Notes: a model not told the origin generated them from the letters alone. 6,480 nucleotides of DNA from UBA7185 sp964606855 (GCA_964606855.1 CAZSHM010000054.1:1-6480); one strand, 5' to 3'. Shown: positions 1 to 6,480, counted from the first letter of the stretch. Program-made: numbers and translations.

Positions 1-3000
1 CAAAAACAGCAACAAGCGTATTATTTGGGATTGGACATCGGGACGGATTCCGTCGGGTACGCGGTCACGGACACGCAGTACAACCTGCTCAAATTGCACG
101 GAGAGCCGGCATGGGGTGTCACACTATTTGACGAGGGCGCGCTCAACACGGATCGCCGCGCCTTCCGCAGCGCCCGCCGCAGGCTGGATCGCCGGCAGCA
201 GCGTGTCGCTCTGCTGCAGGACCTGTTTGCGAAAGAGATCAGCGGTGTCGACGCGCGATTCTTTATCCGGCTGCGGGAGAGCGCCCTGTACCGTGACGAG
301 GTGGAGGATGCGTATCCGCTGTTCTGCGATGCGGACTACACCGACCAGGAGTACCACCGGCAATATCCGACCATCCATCATCTGATTGTCGATCTGATGC
401 GGAATCCTGCCCCGCACGACGTGCGGCTGGTCTACCTGGCCTGCGCCTGGCTGGTCGCGCATCGGGGACATTTTCTCAGCAACCTGGATAAAAATCATCT
501 TGCTGAGATCAAGTGTTTCCAGGGGGTGTACCGGCAGTTCCTGGACTATTTTGCCGGGAACGGCTATGCGCTCCCCTGGGAGAGTGACAATCCGGAGGCC
601 ATCGGGGAGATCCTGAAACAGAAAACGTCGGTCACCCAGAAGATGCGGGAGTTGAAAAAGCTGCTCTTTGCCGAAGAGAAACCGCCGAAGGATGCGGAGC
701 GCGATTTTCCGTTCAGCCGGGAAGCACTCCTCAGACTGCTGGCGGGGGGCAAGGTCAAACTGAAGGATCTGTACCAGAAGGAATCTTACGGGGACACGGA
801 CAGTGTCGCTTTGGATTTGGAGGAGGAGCAGTTCCAAGCGCTGGCGGGAACGCTGGGCAGCGACTTTGATCTGCTTGCGGCGATGCGCCCGCTGTATGAC
901 TGGGCTCTGCTGACGGATATTCTGGGGGACTACGCGACTGTATCCGAGGCGAAGGTTGCCGTGTATGAGCAGCACAAAGCGGATCTGGCGCAGCTGAAGT
1001 ATTTCGTGCGCAGGTATCTGCCGGCCTCCTACAAGGATGTTTTCCGGGCGACCGATCAGAACAACTATGCGGCCTATTCGTATCACGCGGATGCACAGAA
1101 GCCTAAAAAGAAGGCAAGCGTGGAAGAGTTTTCCAAGTACCTTTCCGCGCTGTTCAAAAATGTATCCCCGGATCCGGAGGATCGGGATGCTTTTGATGCG
1201 ATGCTGTCCCGCCTGGAGCACCGAACGTTCCTGCCCAAGCAGAAGACGACCGACAATCGCGTGATTCCGCACCAGCTCTACTGGCAGGAGCTGGATGAGA
1301 TCCTGAAGCGTGCGGAGCGCTATCTCCCGTTCCTTGCGGAACAAGGGGAGGACGGACTGACGGTGAGCGAAAAAATCCGCTCGATCTTTCTCTTCCGCAT
1401 CCCGTATTTTGTCGGTCCGCTCAACGAGAAGTCCTCGTACGCGTGGCTCGAGAGAAAAGCCGGAAAAATTCTGCCGTGGAATTTTGACGAGATGGTGGAT
1501 TTGGACGCCAGCGAACAGAGATTTATTCAGCGCATGACCAATTCTTGCACATACCTGCCGGGAGAGCCGGTCTTGCCGAAATGTTCGCTTGCCTACCAGA
1601 AATTTACCGTGCTGAACGAGCTGAATTCGCTGCGCATTCACGGACAGAGGCTCCCGGTCGCGTGGAAACAGCAGATTTACAACGAGGTATTCATGCGCAA
1701 AAAGAGCGTTACACGGCGCCAGCTGACCGACTACCTCCTTGCGAACGGGCTGATAGTGAAGGGAGAAGAGGACGCGATCTCGGGGATCGATGAGCAGATC
1801 CACTCCACGCTCTCCTCGGCGATCGCGTTCCGCAGGCTGCTGGAATCGGGCAGCCTCACGGAGGCGGACGTGGAACGAATCATTGCGCGTTCTGCCTATG
1901 CGGAAGACAAATCCAGGCTGGCGCGGTGGATGGCGAAAGAATATCCGGCACTCCCGGAGGAGGATCGGAAGTATGTCTGCAGCTTAAAGCTGCATGATTT
2001 CGGCAGGCTTTCCCGCGCATTCCTGTGTGAGCTGGAGGGGGCGGATAAAGAGACCGGCGAGCGCTTCACGATCCTGCAGGCGCTGTGGGAGACGCAGTGC
2101 AACCTGATGGAGCTCCTGTCGGACAAGTTCACCTTCGCCGAGAAAACGGAGACCTTCCGCCGGGAATACTACGCGGAACATGCGCTGACCCTGTCCGATC
2201 AGATGGAGGAGATGTATCTCTCGAACACCGTGAAGCGGCAGGTCTATCGCACGCTGGATGTTCTGAGAGATGTGACGAAAGCGTTCGGCACGCCCAAACG
2301 GATCTTTATCGAGATGACCCGCGCGCATTCCAAGGAGGAGAAGGGCAAGAGAAAAGCGAGCAGAAAGCAGCAGATATTGGAGCTGTATGCGAAGTGCAAG
2401 GAGGAGGATGTGCGGATTCTGCGGCAGGAACTCGAGGACATGGGGGATGCCGCGGACAGCAAGCTGCAGGGGGACAGGCTGTTTCTGTACTATATGCAGC
2501 TGGGGCGGTGCATGTACACCTGGACGCCGATTCCCCTTTCGGCACTCGGCACAAAACAGTATGATGTCGATCATATTTATCCGCAGGCCTATGTCAAGGA
2601 TGATTCGATTCTGAACAACAAAGTGCTGTGCCTCTCCTCGGTAAACGGGGAGAAAAGCAATACCTATCCCCTGAGCGACAAGATCCGCCACAAAATGAAG
2701 CCGTATTGGGACTATCTGAAGGAAATCCATGCGATCAGCGATGAGAAATACAAGCGCTTGACCAGAGCGACGCCTTTTACGGACGAGGAAAAATACGGGT
2801 TCATCAACCGGCAGCTGACAGAGACAGCCCAGTCTACCAAGGCCGTGGCAACGCTGCTGAAGGCGCGCTATCCGGAGACGGACATCGTCTACAGCAAGGC
2901 GGGGCTGGTGAGCGAATTCCGACAGGAGTTCGAACTGTATAAATCGCGCAGTTTCAACGATCTCCACCATGCGGTGGACGCGTATCTGAATATCGTTGTG

Positions 3001-4059
3001 GGCAATGTATACGACAGGAAATTCAACAGGAACTGGTTTCGCGTGGATTCTGACTACAGCATCAAGACCAGAACCTTGTTCACGCGCCCGCTGATCTGCG
3101 ACGGAACCGTCGTGTGGGACGGGGAAGCGATGCTGCGAAAAGTGAAACGAACCGCGGAACGACCGCGCGCGCACCTCACAAAGTACGCGTTCTTCAAACG
3201 GGGCGGCCTGTTTGACCAGCTCCCGGTAGCTGCTTCGGAAGGGCTGATCCCGCGAAAACAGGGTCTGCCCACAGGAAAATACGGCGGATACAACAAGGCG
3301 GCCATCCTGTTCTATATCCCGGTGCAATACACGGCGAAGAAGAAAACGGATCTCTTCATCCTGTCCGTGGAGATGCTGTACGGGACTCGTTTCCTGCAGG
3401 ACGAAGCCTTTGCCCGCGCCTATTCCCGCGACAGATTAGAGCGCATCCTCGGGAAGCCGGTGGACGAAGTGACATTCCCGCTTGGGATGCGGCCCTGGAA
3501 GGTCAACACCATGTTGTCGCTGGATGGGTTCCGCGTGTGTATCTCCGGCAGCAGCAATAGTGGAAAGGGCTTGATCCTGCAGCCGATGGTGCCGTTCTCC
3601 GCAGATCCGTTCTGGCAGGGCTATATGAAGAGACTGGAGAAATTTGCGGAGAAAACCGGGGATAATCCGGCCTATGTCTATGATGAGGCGTACGATAAAA
3701 TTTCCAAAGCCAAAAATGAAGAGCTGTACGAGCTCTATATCGAAAAGCTGGAGAGGACGATCTATGCCAAGCGAATCAATGCGCCGCTCAAAATCCTACA
3801 GGCTGGGCGGCAGCGGTTTCAAGCGCTGGGCGTGAAGGAGCAGGCGAAAGCCCTGCTGAACATCCAGCAGGTTTTTGGCAGGACTGCCGGCGGCTGTGAT
3901 CTGTCCGCGATCGGCGGCGGCGCGCACGCTGCCGCCACGAATGGTTTTAGCGCCGCCGTCTCCAACTGGAAAAAACACTACTCGGATGTCCGCCTGATTG
4001 ATTGTGCTCCGTCCGGCCTGTGGGAGAAGCGGTCGCGCAATCTCCTGGAGCTGGTATGA
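1..4059 (+). CDS. cas9: CRISPR-associated endonuclease Cas9, type II-A (5' partial)
   Basis: This is the RNA-guided DNA endonuclease of a type II-A system; with crRNA and tracrRNA it cleaves both strands of PAM-flanked target DNA. The reading frame is open from base 1 and conserved family sequence (YYLGLDIG) lies before the first in-frame TTG at 25. The true start is therefore upstream, and probably only a few codons are missing. The 1352 visible residues fit the ~1370 of SpCas9. Domains in order: RuvC-I with catalytic Asp at 34-36 (SpCas9 D10); Arg-rich bridge helix from about 154 (RRAFRSARRRLDRRQQR); REC lobe to about 2200; RuvC-II with Glu at 2311-2313 in FIEMTR (E762); HNH with DVDHI, His at 2572-2574 (H840) and Asn at 2644-2646 (N863); RuvC-III with HHAVDAYLN, His at 2968-2970 (H983) and Asp at 2977-2979 (D986); then WED/PAM-interacting region with LIPRKQGLPTGKYGGY from about 3247. 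All catalytic residues are present, so it should be active. The TGA stop overlaps the cas1 start. The C-terminal ~60 residues before GLWEKR are Gly/Ala-rich and lack a clear RKR motif, so a non-NGG PAM is likely (inference). Confidence 0.98.
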   Translation, partial: QKQQQAYYLGLDIGTDSVGYAVTDTQYNLLKLHGEPAWGVTLFDEGALNTDRRAFRSARRRLDRRQQRVALLQDLFAKEISGVDARFFIRLRESALYRDEVEDAYPLFCDADYTDQEYHRQYPTIHHLIVDLMRNPAPHDVRLVYLACAWLVAHRGHFLSNLDKNHLAEIKCFQGVYRQFLDYFAGNGYALPWESDNPEAIGEILKQKTSVTQKMRELKKLLFAEEKPPKDAERDFPFSREALLRLLAGGKVKLKDLYQKESYGDTDSVALDLEEEQFQALAGTLGSDFDLLAAMRPLYDWALLTDILGDYATVSEAKVAVYEQHKADLAQLKYFVRRYLPASYKDVFRATDQNNYAAYSYHADAQKPKKKASVEEFSKYLSALFKNVSPDPEDRDAFDAMLSRLEHRTFLPKQKTTDNRVIPHQLYWQELDEILKRAERYLPFLAEQGEDGLTVSEKIRSIFLFRIPYFVGPLNEKSSYAWLERKAGKILPWNFDEMVDLDASEQRFIQRMTNSCTYLPGEPVLPKCSLAYQKFTVLNELNSLRIHGQRLPVAWKQQIYNEVFMRKKSVTRRQLTDYLLANGLIVKGEEDAISGIDEQIHSTLSSAIAFRRLLESGSLTEADVERIIARSAYAEDKSRLARWMAKEYPALPEEDRKYVCSLKLHDFGRLSRAFLCELEGADKETGERFTILQALWETQCNLMELLSDKFTFAEKTETFRREYYAEHALTLSDQMEEMYLSNTVKRQVYRTLDVLRDVTKAFGTPKRIFIEMTRAHSKEEKGKRKASRKQQILELYAKCKEEDVRILRQELEDMGDAADSKLQGDRLFLYYMQLGRCMYTWTPIPLSALGTKQYDVDHIYPQAYVKDDSILNNKVLCLSSVNGEKSNTYPLSDKIRHKMKPYWDYLKEIHAISDEKYKRLTRATPFTDEEKYGFINRQLTETAQSTKAVATLLKARYPETDIVYSKAGLVSEFRQEFELYKSRSFNDLHHAVDAYLNIVVGNVYDRKFNRNWFRVDSDYSIKTRTLFTRPLICDGTVVWDGEAMLRKVKRTAERPRAHLTKYAFFKRGGLFDQLPVAASEGLIPRKQGLPTGKYGGYNKAAILFYIPVQYTAKKKTDLFILSVEMLYGTRFLQDEAFARAYSRDRLERILGKPVDEVTFPLGMRPWKVNTMLSLDGFRVCISGSSNSGKGLILQPMVPFSADPFWQGYMKRLEKFAEKTGDNPAYVYDEAYDKISKAKNEELYELYIEKLERTIYAKRINAPLKILQAGRQRFQALGVKEQAKALLNIQQVFGRTAGGCDLSAIGGGAHAAATNGFSAAVSNWKKHYSDVRLIDCAPSGLWEKRSRNLLELV

Positions 4060-4967
4060 GCTGGCGGACGGTGGTGATCTCCAGTCAGGCAAAATTGGAC
4101 TACAGGATGGGCTACCTCGTCGTGCGCGGCAGGGAGACCAAGAAGATCCTGCTGGATGAGATCGCCGTTCTCTTGCTCGAGAATCCGGCGGTTTCGCTGA
4201 CGGGCTGCCTGCTGGCGCGTCTGACGGAGAAAAAAGTGAAGGTGATCTTTTGCGACGATAAGCGGAATCCTACGGCGGAGCTGATCCCCCACCACGGATG
4301 CCATGACAGCTCCGCCAAGATCAGAGCGCAGGCCGCCTGGCCGGACGACGTGAAAGGCCTGGTCTGGCAGGAGATCGTCGCCGAGAAGATCCGAAAACAG
4401 GCGGATTTTTTGCAGGATCTGGGGAAACGTGCGGAGAGCGCGCTCTTGCGCGGGTATATCGGGGAGATTGCGTTCGCAGACCAGACAAACCGGGAAGGAC
4501 ATGCGGCAAAAGTGTATTTTAATGCGCTGTTCGGCATGGATTTTTCTCGCGGCGCGGACAGCCCGGTAAACGCGGCTCTGGATTACGGCTACAGCATGAT
4601 TCTGTCTGCGTTTAACAGGGAAATCGCAGCCGACGGGTATCTGACGCAGCTGGGGATCTTTCACAACAACCGGTTCAACCCGTTTAATCTCGGGAGCGAT
4701 TTCATGGAGCCGTTTCGAATCCTGACAGACCGCTACGTGTATCGGATCGCGCCGAAGAAATTTGAAAAAGAAGAAAAGCACGCGATGTGGAACCTCCTGG
4801 AAGGGAAGGTCATGATAGACGGACTTCGCCGCTCCGTCTCCGAAGCGATCCGGTGCTACACCAGGAGCGTTTTGGAAGCGGTAAACAGTGCGGATGTGTC
4901 CAAGATCACGGCTTATCAGCTGGACGCGGCGGAGGAGATGTTTCGCGCGGAAAGAGGGAGGCAATGA
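4056..4967 (+). CDS. cas1: CRISPR-associated integrase Cas1, type II
   Basis: This is the integrase subunit of the spacer-acquisition complex. With Cas2 it joins prespacer DNA to the leader end of the array by nucleophilic attack at both ends of the first repeat. The 303-residue protein has the type II N-terminus MSWRTVVIS and an N-terminal beta domain containing VKVIFCDDKRNP (61-72). The helical catalytic domain carries Glu147 (in NREGHAAK), His203 (in GIFHNNR) and Glu218 (in DFMEPF). The spacing of 56 and 15 residues matches the metal-binding E/H/E triad of characterised type II-A Cas1. The ATG at 4056 is chosen because the family N-terminus begins exactly there and GGAG lies five bases upstream (4047-4050). 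An in-frame upstream start inside cas9 would add 18 residues foreign to the family. The ATG overlaps the cas9 TGA in ATGA, implying coupled translation. The gene appears intact. Confidence 0.98.
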   Translation: MSWRTVVISSQAKLDYRMGYLVVRGRETKKILLDEIAVLLLENPAVSLTGCLLARLTEKKVKVIFCDDKRNPTAELIPHHGCHDSSAKIRAQAAWPDDVKGLVWQEIVAEKIRKQADFLQDLGKRAESALLRGYIGEIAFADQTNREGHAAKVYFNALFGMDFSRGADSPVNAALDYGYSMILSAFNREIAADGYLTQLGIFHNNRFNPFNLGSDFMEPFRILTDRYVYRIAPKKFEKEEKHAMWNLLEGKVMIDGLRRSVSEAIRCYTRSVLEAVNSADVSKITAYQLDAAEEMFRAERGRQ

Positions 4968-5287
4968 GCGAATTTCGGTTTATGAGACTTCTAGTATTTT
5001 TTGATCTGCCGACGGAGACGGCAGAGGATCGCCGGAATTACCGGCTCTTTCGCAAGGCGCTGCTCAAAAACGGCTTCATCATGCTGCAAGAATCGGTGTA
5101 TTGTAAGATGATGACGACGCCTTCCGTGGAGCAGTCCGTAAAGCACATGATCTACAAGAACAAGCCGGAGAAGGGGATCGTGCAGATGCTGACGATCACG
5201 GAAAAGCAATTTTCTAAGATGGAGTATGTCGTCGGAGAATATAAAACCGATGTGCTCGACACGGATGAGAAGCTGGTGATCCTGTGA
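4964..5287 (+). CDS. cas2: CRISPR-associated protein Cas2, type II
   Basis: This small ferredoxin-fold protein forms the central dimer of the Cas1-Cas2 integration complex; in adaptation it mainly holds the prespacer. It is 107 residues long, usual for type II-A Cas2. The first strand RLLVFFDLP (8-16) carries the conserved Asp14. It is followed by the helix region AEDRRNYRLFRKALLKNGF and the strand MLQESVYCKM, both typical of the family. The ATG at 4964 overlaps the cas1 TGA (ATGA). It sits directly behind a purine-rich Shine-Dalgarno stretch GAGGGAGG (4954-4961), the strongest ribosome site in the operon, which may raise Cas2 synthesis relative to Cas1. A longer reading in this frame from within cas1 is not supported by the family N-terminus. 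The gene appears intact and ends in an overlap with csn2. Confidence 0.97.
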   Translation: MSEFRFMRLLVFFDLPTETAEDRRNYRLFRKALLKNGFIMLQESVYCKMMTTPSVEQSVKHMIYKNKPEKGIVQMLTITEKQFSKMEYVVGEYKTDVLDTDEKLVIL

Positions 5288-5952
5288 AGTTTGTCTACCC
5301 TTCGATCGAGGCTGTGTTCGATACAGAGATGGAGCGCGTGAACTGCCTGGTCGTAGAAAACCAACGGCTCCTGTATGAGATCCTGGAAGACTTGCATCGG
5401 CAGATGCTTGGATTGGACGGAAGGGCGGTTATTTCCAAGGATGACATGCCTCTCTCCGCCGGCAAATCCGTGGAACTTTTGACGCAGTTTGTCCCCTTTG
5501 ACTTAAACAAAAAGTCACTGCTGCAAAAGATAACCGCGGAGTTGGAAAAGACGGCTGTGACAGAGGCATACTATGCCGAGACGGCTCGTCTGATCAGTGA
5601 GCTGGAAACGCACTTGTACAATCTGGCGTTTGCATATCGCTGCGATATCTCCTTCCCGAAAATCAGCATCGGTTCTGTGTTAAAGGCTTCCGGAGTGGAG
5701 ATCCGGGGCGAGGATTCCGAACTGGGAGAGAAGCTCGTGGCTTATATGGAGTTGGTGACAGAATTTGAAGGAGAAAAACTGTTCATCCTCCTCAATCTGC
5801 GGAGTTTTCTTCCGGATGCGGAGATCGCGTTGTTCTATGAGACCGTGCTGTCGCATGGATACCATGTACTGATGTTAGAGAGCAGTGTACACCCGCTCTT
5901 GGAGTTGGAACAGCGAAAAATTGTTGACATGGACCTCTGTGAGATCCTATAA
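5284..5952 (+). CDS. csn2: CRISPR adaptation protein Csn2 (short, type II-A form)
   Basis: Csn2 is the subtype-defining protein of II-A systems. It is a calcium-binding tetrameric ring that slides on double-stranded DNA ends, and it is required for spacer acquisition but not for interference. The 222 residues match the short Csn2 class (about 220 residues in Streptococcus pyogenes). Family features visible are the N-terminus MKFVYPSIEA, a helical middle (74-120), the strand-loop LFILLNLRSFLPDAEI (166-181), the strand HVLMLES (194-200) and the C-terminus IVDMDLCEIL (213-222). The start is GTG at 5284, overlapping the cas2 TGA as GTGA; the first in-frame ATG (5329) would remove the conserved N-terminal strand. 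Only a weak GGTGAT (5275-5280) precedes it, so translation probably depends on coupling to cas2. The last codons also encode the array promoter, and the TAA stop lies within its -10 box. Confidence 0.96.
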   Translation: MKFVYPSIEAVFDTEMERVNCLVVENQRLLYEILEDLHRQMLGLDGRAVISKDDMPLSAGKSVELLTQFVPFDLNKKSLLQKITAELEKTAVTEAYYAETARLISELETHLYNLAFAYRCDISFPKISIGSVLKASGVEIRGEDSELGEKLVAYMELVTEFEGEKLFILLNLRSFLPDAEIALFYETVLSHGYHVLMLESSVHPLLELEQRKIVDMDLCEIL

Positions 5953-5953
5953 T
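5924..5953 (+). promoter_or_regulatory. Consensus SigA (sigma-70) promoter of the CRISPR array
   Basis: A perfect -35 box TTGACA (5924-5929) and a perfect -10 box TATAAT (5948-5953) are separated by 18 bases, one more than the optimum. The promoter lies in the last nine codons of csn2 and its -10 box contains the csn2 TAA stop. Transcription would start near 5959-5962 and run through about 75 bases of leader into the first repeat, so this is the likely pre-crRNA promoter. Both hexamers matching fully at this position, just ahead of the array, makes chance unlikely. Activity has not been shown. Confidence 0.87.
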
Positions 5954-5988
5954 GGAACAAGGGAAGTGTTTGAGGGTTCTGTTTGCAT

Positions 5989-6015
5989 GGTTCTCGTGGC
6001 CGCGAACCGTTTTTT
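5989..6015 (+). terminator. Putative intrinsic terminator or attenuator in the leader
   Basis: The left arm GGTTCTCG (5989-5996) and right arm CGCGAACC (6001-6008) pair with five outer and two inner base pairs around one T-C mismatch. The loop is TGGC (5997-6000). After one G come six T's (6010-6015). This is the layout of a rho-independent terminator and could end the cas operon mRNA after csn2. It also lies downstream of the array promoter, so it would partly block pre-crRNA transcription unless it is weak or regulated. The stem is modest because of the mismatch, hence only medium confidence. Confidence 0.5.
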
Positions 6016-6028
6016 GCCTCGGATGTCG

Positions 6029-6035
6029 ATTTGAG
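6029..6035 (+). promoter_or_regulatory. Leader-end integration anchor ATTTGAG
   Basis: ATTTGAG abuts the first repeat directly. It is identical to the conserved leader-end motif described for a group of type II-A loci (streptococcal type), which directs Cas1-Cas2 to the leader-repeat junction. Its TTTGAG is repeated at once in the start of the CRISPR repeat (6037-6042). Motif identity is seen in the sequence; function is by homology. Confidence 0.8.
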
Positions 6036-6480
6036 GTTTGAGAGCTGTGTAAATTTGTAGGAGTCTCAAACTGAATGAGAAAGAACGTGAGCTTGTCAAG
6101 GTTTGAGAGCTGTGTAAATTTGTAGGAGTCTCAAACGGATTTGGTCGAACACCTTGAACCCCATGGTTTGAGAGCTGTGTAAATTTGTAGGAGTCTCAAA
6201 CTTATTATTTCCATGCCAGTATCACATAGGTTTGAGAGCTGTGTAAATTTGTAGGAGTCTCAAACAGGGGTGAGTGAAAAAACCGTTGTAGATTGGTTTG
6301 AGAGCTGTGTAAATTTGTAGGAGTCTCAAACACACCTCCGTCTCTGCTGTTTTATTCTATGTTTGAGAGCTGTGTAAATTTGTAGGAGTCTCAAACTCCG
6401 GGCGGCTTTTCTATGCCCTCACCTCGTTTGAGAGCTGTGTAAATTTGTAGGAGTCTCAAACTAAGCTGCTGGAGTTCAGG
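6036..6480 (+). CRISPR. Type II-A CRISPR array, 7 identical 36-nt repeats (continues past window)
   Basis: Seven identical 36-base repeats lie at 6036-6071, 6101-6136, 6166-6201, 6230-6265, 6296-6331, 6361-6396 and 6426-6461. The six complete spacers are at 6072-6100 (29), 6137-6165 (29), 6202-6229 (28), 6266-6295 (30), 6332-6360 (29) and 6397-6425 (29). A seventh spacer begins at 6462 and is cut by the window edge. All spacers differ from each other. The repeat begins GTTTGAGA and ends TCTCAAAC, a perfect 8-base terminal inverted repeat around a 20-base centre that contains AAATTT. The repeat start is of the GTTTNAGAGC kind used by type II-A systems, where the 5' part of the repeat pairs with tracrRNA and RNase III makes the cut. 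Orientation follows from the leader on the left: transcription is rightward and the newest spacer is at 6072. No degenerate repeat is seen, so the array end lies beyond the window. Confidence 0.99.

Larger units (their letters stand above)
5953..6035 (+). promoter_or_regulatory. CRISPR leader
   Basis: These 83 bases between the csn2 stop and the first repeat are the leader. They contain no gene. From left to right they hold the end of the -10 box and the presumed transcription start (about 5960), a repeat-like stretch (5968-5982), a hairpin followed by T's (5989-6015), and the leader-end anchor ATTTGAG (6029-6035). The cas operon side and the array orientation show that the first repeat at 6036 is the leader-proximal one where new spacers enter. 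Confidence 0.88.

Noticed and set aside
25..27. TTG at 25 as the start of cas9
   Set aside because: The frame is open to base 1 and the preceding codons encode YY, part of the conserved Cas9 N-terminus YYLGLDIG. The TTG is an internal Leu.
124..1803. Long open frame of 559 codons on the - strand opposite cas9 (also 1984-3327 and 3978-4964, - strand)
   Set aside because: These are shadows of the GC-rich codon use of cas9 and cas1. They lie wholly opposite conserved genes, their translations show no recognisable family, and no promoter or ribosome site stands out.
1836..1844. Nine-base match (GCTGCTGGA) between the last partial spacer and cas9, as a self-targeting spacer
   Set aside because: Nine bases in a common GC-rich codon context is expected by chance, and the match does not extend.
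4002..4055. Upstream in-frame start for cas1 inside cas9
   Set aside because: The family N-terminus MSWRTVVIS begins exactly at 4056, with GGAG five bases ahead. The 18 extra residues have no family match.
5960..6015. Leader RNA from the promoter to the T run as a tracrRNA
   Set aside because: It has a promoter and terminator-like end, but only GTTTGAGG could pair with the repeat, and with the wrong (3') end. No anti-repeat to the GAGAGCTGTG part is present.
6036..6071. Promoter elements within each repeat, as in Neisseria type II-C
   Set aside because: TAAATT in the repeat centre matches only four of six -10 bases, without the TGN extension or a fixed -35. A strong external promoter is present.

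Overview
The window holds a type II-A CRISPR-Cas locus that is complete except at its two edges, all on the + strand. In order it contains cas9 (5' end cut off by the window), cas1, cas2, csn2, a short leader, and a CRISPR array that continues past the right edge. Gene order, protein sizes, a csn2 of the short ~220-residue kind and the leader end ATTTGAG all fit subtype II-A. The DNA is moderately GC-rich. The Cas9 resembles those of Bacillota (Clostridia or Negativicutes, often gut or rumen anaerobes). This assignment rests on protein look and base composition only, so genus and species are not claimed.

Positions 1-5952 are wall-to-wall coding. The four cas genes are joined by three 4-base stop/start overlaps (ATGA, ATGA, GTGA), so they are almost certainly one translationally coupled operon. 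Cas9 keeps all recognisable RuvC and HNH catalytic residues, and Cas1 keeps its E/H/E metal triad. The seven visible repeats are identical, with six different complete spacers between them. Together this indicates an intact and probably active system. Cas1-Cas2 with Csn2 (and Cas9 for PAM selection) would insert new spacers at the leader-repeat junction at 6035/6036. Cas9 would use the processed crRNAs, with a tracrRNA that is not in this window, to cut invading DNA.

The most interesting non-coding signal is at the csn2/array junction. A perfect consensus SigA promoter (TTGACA, 18 bases, TATAAT) lies in the last codons of csn2, and the csn2 stop codon is part of the -10 box. It points at the array. 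Between this promoter and the first repeat there is a hairpin followed by six T's that looks like an intrinsic terminator, which would act as an attenuator of crRNA production if real. The leader also contains a short repeat-like stretch.

No unusual extra gene, mobile element or RNA gene was seen. The locus is canonical in layout. What may be new is the array promoter/terminator arrangement, the 28-30 nt spacers, and the PAM preference of a Cas9 whose C-terminus shows no recognisable Arg-X-Arg motif of the SpCas9 kind.
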